Shown: piece after piece, positions 5,576 to 8,638 of the stretch
Layout: each line of letters starts with the position of its first letter
How positions within the stretch are numbered: position 1 is the first letter of the stretch
From: an uncultured Clostridia bacterium
Lineage (GTDB): Bacteria > Bacillota > Clostridia > Oscillospirales > Acutalibacteraceae
DNA: 8,638 bases
Reading direction: 5' to 3'
NCBI GenBank assembly: GCA_947565265.1
Contig: CANOFK010000035.1
Span: 1 to 8,638 of the forward strand
Program-made: the position numbers and the translations under genes
The notes under the pieces: generated by a model
What the model was told of the DNA's origin: nothing
The model's input: the letters and a program-made list of their open reading frames with translations, nothing else
Database searches by the model: none

Positions 5576-6700
5576 TCAATCCAAAGCCATATCCCCCGGT
5601 TTCACCCAGCCCAGCCGCCGGAAGAGCAGGTCAAAGGCCAGGGCCAGCAGGGCGGGCAGGACAAAGCATACCAGCAGCAGCCCGGCCCAGTCAAAGGCGG
5701 TAATGGCAGCTTTGGCGCCGGTTGCCACGTCGTTGACCCAGCCGGAGTATACGCCGATCTGCCCTACTAACCCGCAGGTACCCATGCCGGAGGCCACGCC
5801 GCCGGAGGGGTCGTTCATCTCCAGCCCGAACAGGCAGGTGGCAATGGGCCCGGTAATGGCCGCAGCCAGGGTGGGCGCGATCCAGATGCGGGGGTTCTTC
5901 ACAATATTGGGCACCTGCAACATAGAGGTCCCCAGCCCCTGGGCCACCAGCCCGCCCCAGCGGTTCTCCCGGAAACTGATGGCCGCAAAGCCCACCATCT
6001 GGGCGCAGCAGCCTGCCACAGCCGCGCCCCCGGCCAGGCCCGTAAGCCCGAAAGCGGCGCACAGGGCGGCAGAGGAGATCGGCAAGGTCAGGGCAATGCC
6101 CACCAGCACCGACACCACCATGCCCATCCAGAAGGGCTGCAACACCGTGGCGTCCTTAATCAACTGCCCAAAGGCCGTGGCCACCGACCCCACCGCCGGG
6201 GCGATGAGGTAGGCCAGCGCCGCACCGGCGCCAATGGTCACCAGGGGGGTGGCCAGAATGTCCACCGGGGTCTTTTTGCTGACCAGCTTGCCCAGTTCAG
6301 CGGCGGCTATGGCGATGAGCAGCACCGCCAGCGGCCCCCCGCTGCCGCCCAAAGAGTTGGCGGCGCTGCCCACAGCGGTCAGGGAGAACAGCACCAACGG
6401 CGGGGCCTTCAGGGCGTAGCCAATGGCAATGGCCATGGCGGGCCCGGCCATGCCCTTGGCAAAGTTGCCTACCTCGGTAAGCACAGGCACCCCCAGTTGG
6501 GTGCCCAATGTAGAAACAATGGTGCCCACCAGCAGCGAGGCAAATAAGCCCTGGGCCATCGCGCTCATAGCGTCCACCAGGTATAGCTGCAAGTAGGCTT
6601 TCAGGCCCTTTTTCGCCGGCTGGGGCCCGGTTGGGCCGGTTAGCTTTTTACTTGAATTACTTGCATTGCTTGCATTGCTCGAATTGCTTGAATAGCTCAT
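5576..6700 (-). CDS. PfoR/PTS EIIC-type integral membrane protein, 374 aa
   Basis: The sequence fits the EIIC family that includes the Clostridium perfringens haemolysin regulator PfoR (COG3641; Pfam PTS_EIIC_2). About nine or ten membrane segments are visible, for example residues 43-65, 84-98, 122-137, 150-170, 191-208, 211-240, 274-295, 305-320 and 337-360. Conserved loops include SFRENRWGG (242-250) and QVPNIVKNPRIWIAP (262-276). There is no fused IIA or IIB domain, so if it transports a sugar it needs partners elsewhere; sensing or regulation is equally possible, and no substrate can be named. The first 18 residues are almost only Ser, Asn and Ala. ATG at 6700 is preceded by AAGGAG (complement of 6712-6717) at a long spacing of 11 bases, partly inside a hairpin. 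The gene stands alone with its own promoter and terminator. Confidence 0.88.
   Translation of the reverse strand: MSYSSNSSNASNASNSSKKLTGPTGPQPAKKGLKAYLQLYLVDAMSAMAQGLFASLLVGTIVSTLGTQLGVPVLTEVGNFAKGMAGPAMAIAIGYALKAPPLVLFSLTAVGSAANSLGGSGGPLAVLLIAIAAAELGKLVSKKTPVDILATPLVTIGAGAALAYLIAPAVGSVATAFGQLIKDATVLQPFWMGMVVSVLVGIALTLPISSAALCAAFGLTGLAGGAAVAGCCAQMVGFAAISFRENRWGGLVAQGLGTSMLQVPNIVKNPRIWIAPTLAAAITGPIATCLFGLEMNDPSGGVASGMGTCGLVGQIGVYSGWVNDVATGAKAAITAFDWAGLLLVCFVLPALLALAFDLLFRRLGWVKPGDMALD
6647..6691 (-). repeat. In-frame 9-nt tandem repeat encoding a Ser/Asn/Ala tail
   Basis: Five units of the pattern (TCR or GCA)-AGY-AAY (last unit ending AAA) cover codons 4-18 of the PfoR-like gene, giving SSN-SSN-ASN-ASN-SSK. 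The unit is nine bases, so gain or loss of units would keep the frame. The tract lies on the N-terminal side, before the first membrane segment. Confidence 0.75.
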
Positions 6701-6711
6701 AAATCAGGAAA

Positions 6712-6732
6712 CTCCTTCCGAAAGCCGGAAGG
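6712..6732 (-). promoter_or_regulatory. Hairpin covering the Shine-Dalgarno of the PfoR-like gene
   Basis: On the minus strand CCTTCCG (complement of 6726-6732) pairs with CGGAAGG (complement of 6714-6720) around a 5-nt loop. The right arm contains four bases of the AAGGAG ribosome binding site (6712-6717). A second hairpin of 10 bp with one G-U pair (6731-6740 with 6745-6754) directly precedes it and competes for two bases. This arrangement is what a translational on/off switch would need. Confidence 0.55.
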
Positions 6733-6815
6733 GCCGTGCCGATGGGCACAGCCCCCGGCAGGTTCTGTTGACGTTCACGCGGTCAAAGGTATGGCAAATC
6801 TATATTCGCTATGTT

Positions 6816-6918
6816 GCGCCGCGCAGGCAGCCGCTTTGTCCTTGGGGGATCGCCGCCGGCCTTTTCCGGTTGATTGGTCGTCCCCCGCGCTTACCGGCGG
6901 TTCCCGCCTGCGCTGCGC
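6816..6918 (-). ncRNA. Candidate structured leader RNA of the PfoR-like gene
   Basis: Between the promoter (start site near 6932) and the ribosome binding site lies a region able to fold extensively. The outer arms 6906-6918 and 6816-6828 pair over 13 positions with one mismatch. Inside, 6881-6886 pairs with 6844-6849 (TCCCCC/GGGGGA, extendable by CG past one bulged base), and 6894-6900 pairs with 6853-6859 (CCGGCGG/CCGCCGG). These two helices cross each other, so they form a pseudoknot or are alternatives; a local CCGG hairpin (6856-6869) competes. I compared it by eye with remembered riboswitch consensus motifs and found no match. A cis-acting regulatory RNA is inferred from position and pairing alone. 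Confidence 0.45.
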
Positions 6919-6938
6919 CGTATTGGGTTTTCACTCTT

Positions 6939-6966
6939 ATTATATCGATTGCAAAAGATTTGTCAA
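6939..6966 (-). promoter_or_regulatory. Consensus sigma-A promoter of the PfoR-like gene
   Basis: On the minus strand TTGACA (complement of 6961-6966) and TATAAT (complement of 6939-6944) are both perfect consensus, 16 bp apart. Transcription would begin near 6932, giving an untranslated leader of about 230 nt. A small GC hairpin (AGGGGG/CCCCCT, 6966-6982) abuts the -35 box. Confidence 0.85.
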
Positions 6967-7216
6967 GGGGGAAGGCCCCCCTGGGCGTGCCCAAAACGAG
7001 TGCTTAATGACGAAGTAACGGCCTCCGGCGGGGAGGGGGCCTTGCCCCCTCCACCCCCACCACCTTTGAAAAGGGCGAGGGCCGCCGGGGGCGGCCGTCA
7101 CGAGCCGACCGAACCGGCAGGTGAGAAGACGAAACTTTTACTATTTGTTTGCCGGATCGTTTGCTGGAGCCTTGCTCTTAAACTCTTCGCTTTGGACACA
7201 CCCTCCTCCGCCGGGC
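6967..7216. repeat. Gene-free repeat stretch upstream of two divergent promoters
   Basis: No gene is supported. GGAGGGGGC-CTT-GCCCCCTCC (7032-7052) is a 9-bp triloop hairpin of the same style as those at 2095-2136 and 5463-5485. GGCCGCC-GGG-GGCGGCC (7080-7096) is a 7-bp triloop hairpin. The 37 nt at 7090-7126 (containing GCCGACCGAACC) align without gaps to 5494-5530 with 28 of 37 bases equal. The remaining 7127-7216 shows nothing I can name. Confidence 0.55.
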
Positions 7217-7245
7217 TTGACACAGCCAAGTGGCTGTGCTATAAT
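7217..7245 (+). promoter_or_regulatory. Perfect sigma-A promoter with an inverted repeat in the spacer
   Basis: TTGACA (7217-7222), a 17-bp spacer and TATAAT (7240-7245) give a full consensus promoter. CACAGCC (7221-7227) and GGCTGTG (7232-7238) form a perfect 7-bp inverted repeat lying between the boxes and touching the -35. A repressor dimer bound there would block RNA polymerase. The start site would be near 7252, leaving a leader of about 104 nt before the DUF6440 gene. Confidence 0.87.
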
Positions 7246-7355
7246 TCCTTTCGGGCATCAAGGCCTGCTTAAAAGGCTAAAAACACCGCCTTTTGGCCCC
7301 TACAGGGCCGTGCGGGGTACTGCCCGGAAATTTTCAACCCAAAAGGAGCATCAAG

Positions 7356-7523
7356 ATGGACCGTTTTGAAAAAGTTTCCAGCAAGGGAAAATTGAACGTA
7401 ACAGAAGTTTGGAAGGACAGGGAAACAGGCGTCCTTTACCTGTTCCATAAAGACGGGTACGCAGGCGGCCTTACGCCGCTGCTGGGCCAGGACGGGAAAC
7501 CCCTGGTAGCCCAGCCGGAATAA
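7356..7523 (+). CDS. DUF6440 family small protein, 55 aa
   Basis: The product matches my memory of DUF6440 proteins: an RFEKV-type start, an E-x-x-x-D-x-E-T-G-V-x-Y-L-F core (WKDRETGVLYLF, residues 19-30) and the signature GYAGGLTPLL (34-43) followed by DGKP (46-49). The function of the family is unknown. It is small and soluble, with no signal peptide, membrane segment or cysteine. The ATG at 7356 is chosen because AAGGAG (7343-7348) lies seven bases upstream; an in-frame ATG at 7293 has no such site. The gene is a single transcription unit with a perfect promoter and a strong terminator, so it may be highly expressed, and the spacer palindrome suggests regulation. Confidence 0.85.
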   Translation: MDRFEKVSSKGKLNVTEVWKDRETGVLYLFHKDGYAGGLTPLLGQDGKPLVAQPE

Positions 7524-7553
7524 CGGTCCCCCCAGGCAGGGGGAACATAGAGC

Positions 7554-7585
7554 AAAACCGCCACCTGACAAAGTGGCGGTTTTTT
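7554..7585. terminator. Bidirectional terminator between the DUF6440 gene and gdhA
   Basis: AAAACCGCCAC (7554-7564) and GTGGCGGTTTT (7573-7583) pair perfectly over 11 bp with an 8-nt loop. The T run reaches 7585 on the plus strand. The A run at 7554-7557 gives T residues on the minus strand, so the same hairpin can end both converging genes. Confidence 0.88.
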
Positions 7586-7623
7586 CTATCGGTTGCAGAT
7601 CCCGTTGCAGCGGGTGCGGCCGG

Positions 7624-8638
<1,015 letters not shown>

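Noticed and set aside
6816..6918. Match to a known riboswitch (c-di-AMP, cobalamin, FMN, T-box, SAM, ZTP)
   Set aside because: None of the signature strings I remember for these classes occurs. The leader is reported as unclassified, not as a member of a known class.
6768..7272. Overlapping plus-strand frames in the leader of the PfoR-like gene
   Set aside because: There is no ribosome binding site and no recognisable product. They cross a consensus minus-strand promoter and GC-rich repeats.

Overview
The window looks like a chromosomal segment of a GC-rich Firmicute, most likely a gut Clostridium-class bacterium of the Oscillospiraceae/Ruminococcaceae type. The reasons are strong AGGAGG ribosome binding sites, consensus sigma-A promoters, the murA-walJ-rlmH gene order, a PfoR-type EIIC protein, a DUF6440 protein, a clostridial-style glutamate dehydrogenase, and GC-rich hairpin repeats between genes. 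This assignment is inferred from gene families and composition, not from a search. I see no tRNA, rRNA, CRISPR array or transposase gene.

Layout. Positions 1-540 hold two small plus-strand genes: a 55-residue ribbon-helix-helix protein and an unrecognised 81-residue helical protein. An 11-bp inverted repeat and a 6-bp palindrome lie between them. Positions 617-2050 encode an unusual protein with three Nudix domains. The first two are a head-to-tail duplication and the third belongs to a different Nudix type. Positions 2051-2468 contain no gene but many GC-rich hairpins. A good promoter at 2469-2497 then drives murA (TTG start at 2576), followed by walJ and rlmH, which overlap by one base. Together these serve cell-wall precursor synthesis, cell-wall/DNA-related housekeeping and 23S rRNA methylation.

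Positions 5208-5575 are again repeats and terminators, including a strong minus-strand terminator. On the minus strand, 5576-6700 encodes a PfoR/PTS EIIC-type membrane protein. It has its own consensus promoter at 6939-6966 and a leader of about 230 nt that is densely structured. The leader has a long closing stem, two mutually crossing internal helices, a 10-bp hairpin and a hairpin that covers the Shine-Dalgarno sequence. This leader is the best candidate in the window for an undescribed regulatory element.

From 6967 to 7216 there is another GC-rich repeat stretch. A perfect TTGACA-17-TATAAT promoter with an inverted repeat in its spacer follows, driving a 55-residue DUF6440 gene. A two-way terminator separates that gene from the convergent, incomplete gdhA (NADP-type glutamate dehydrogenase) that runs off the right edge.
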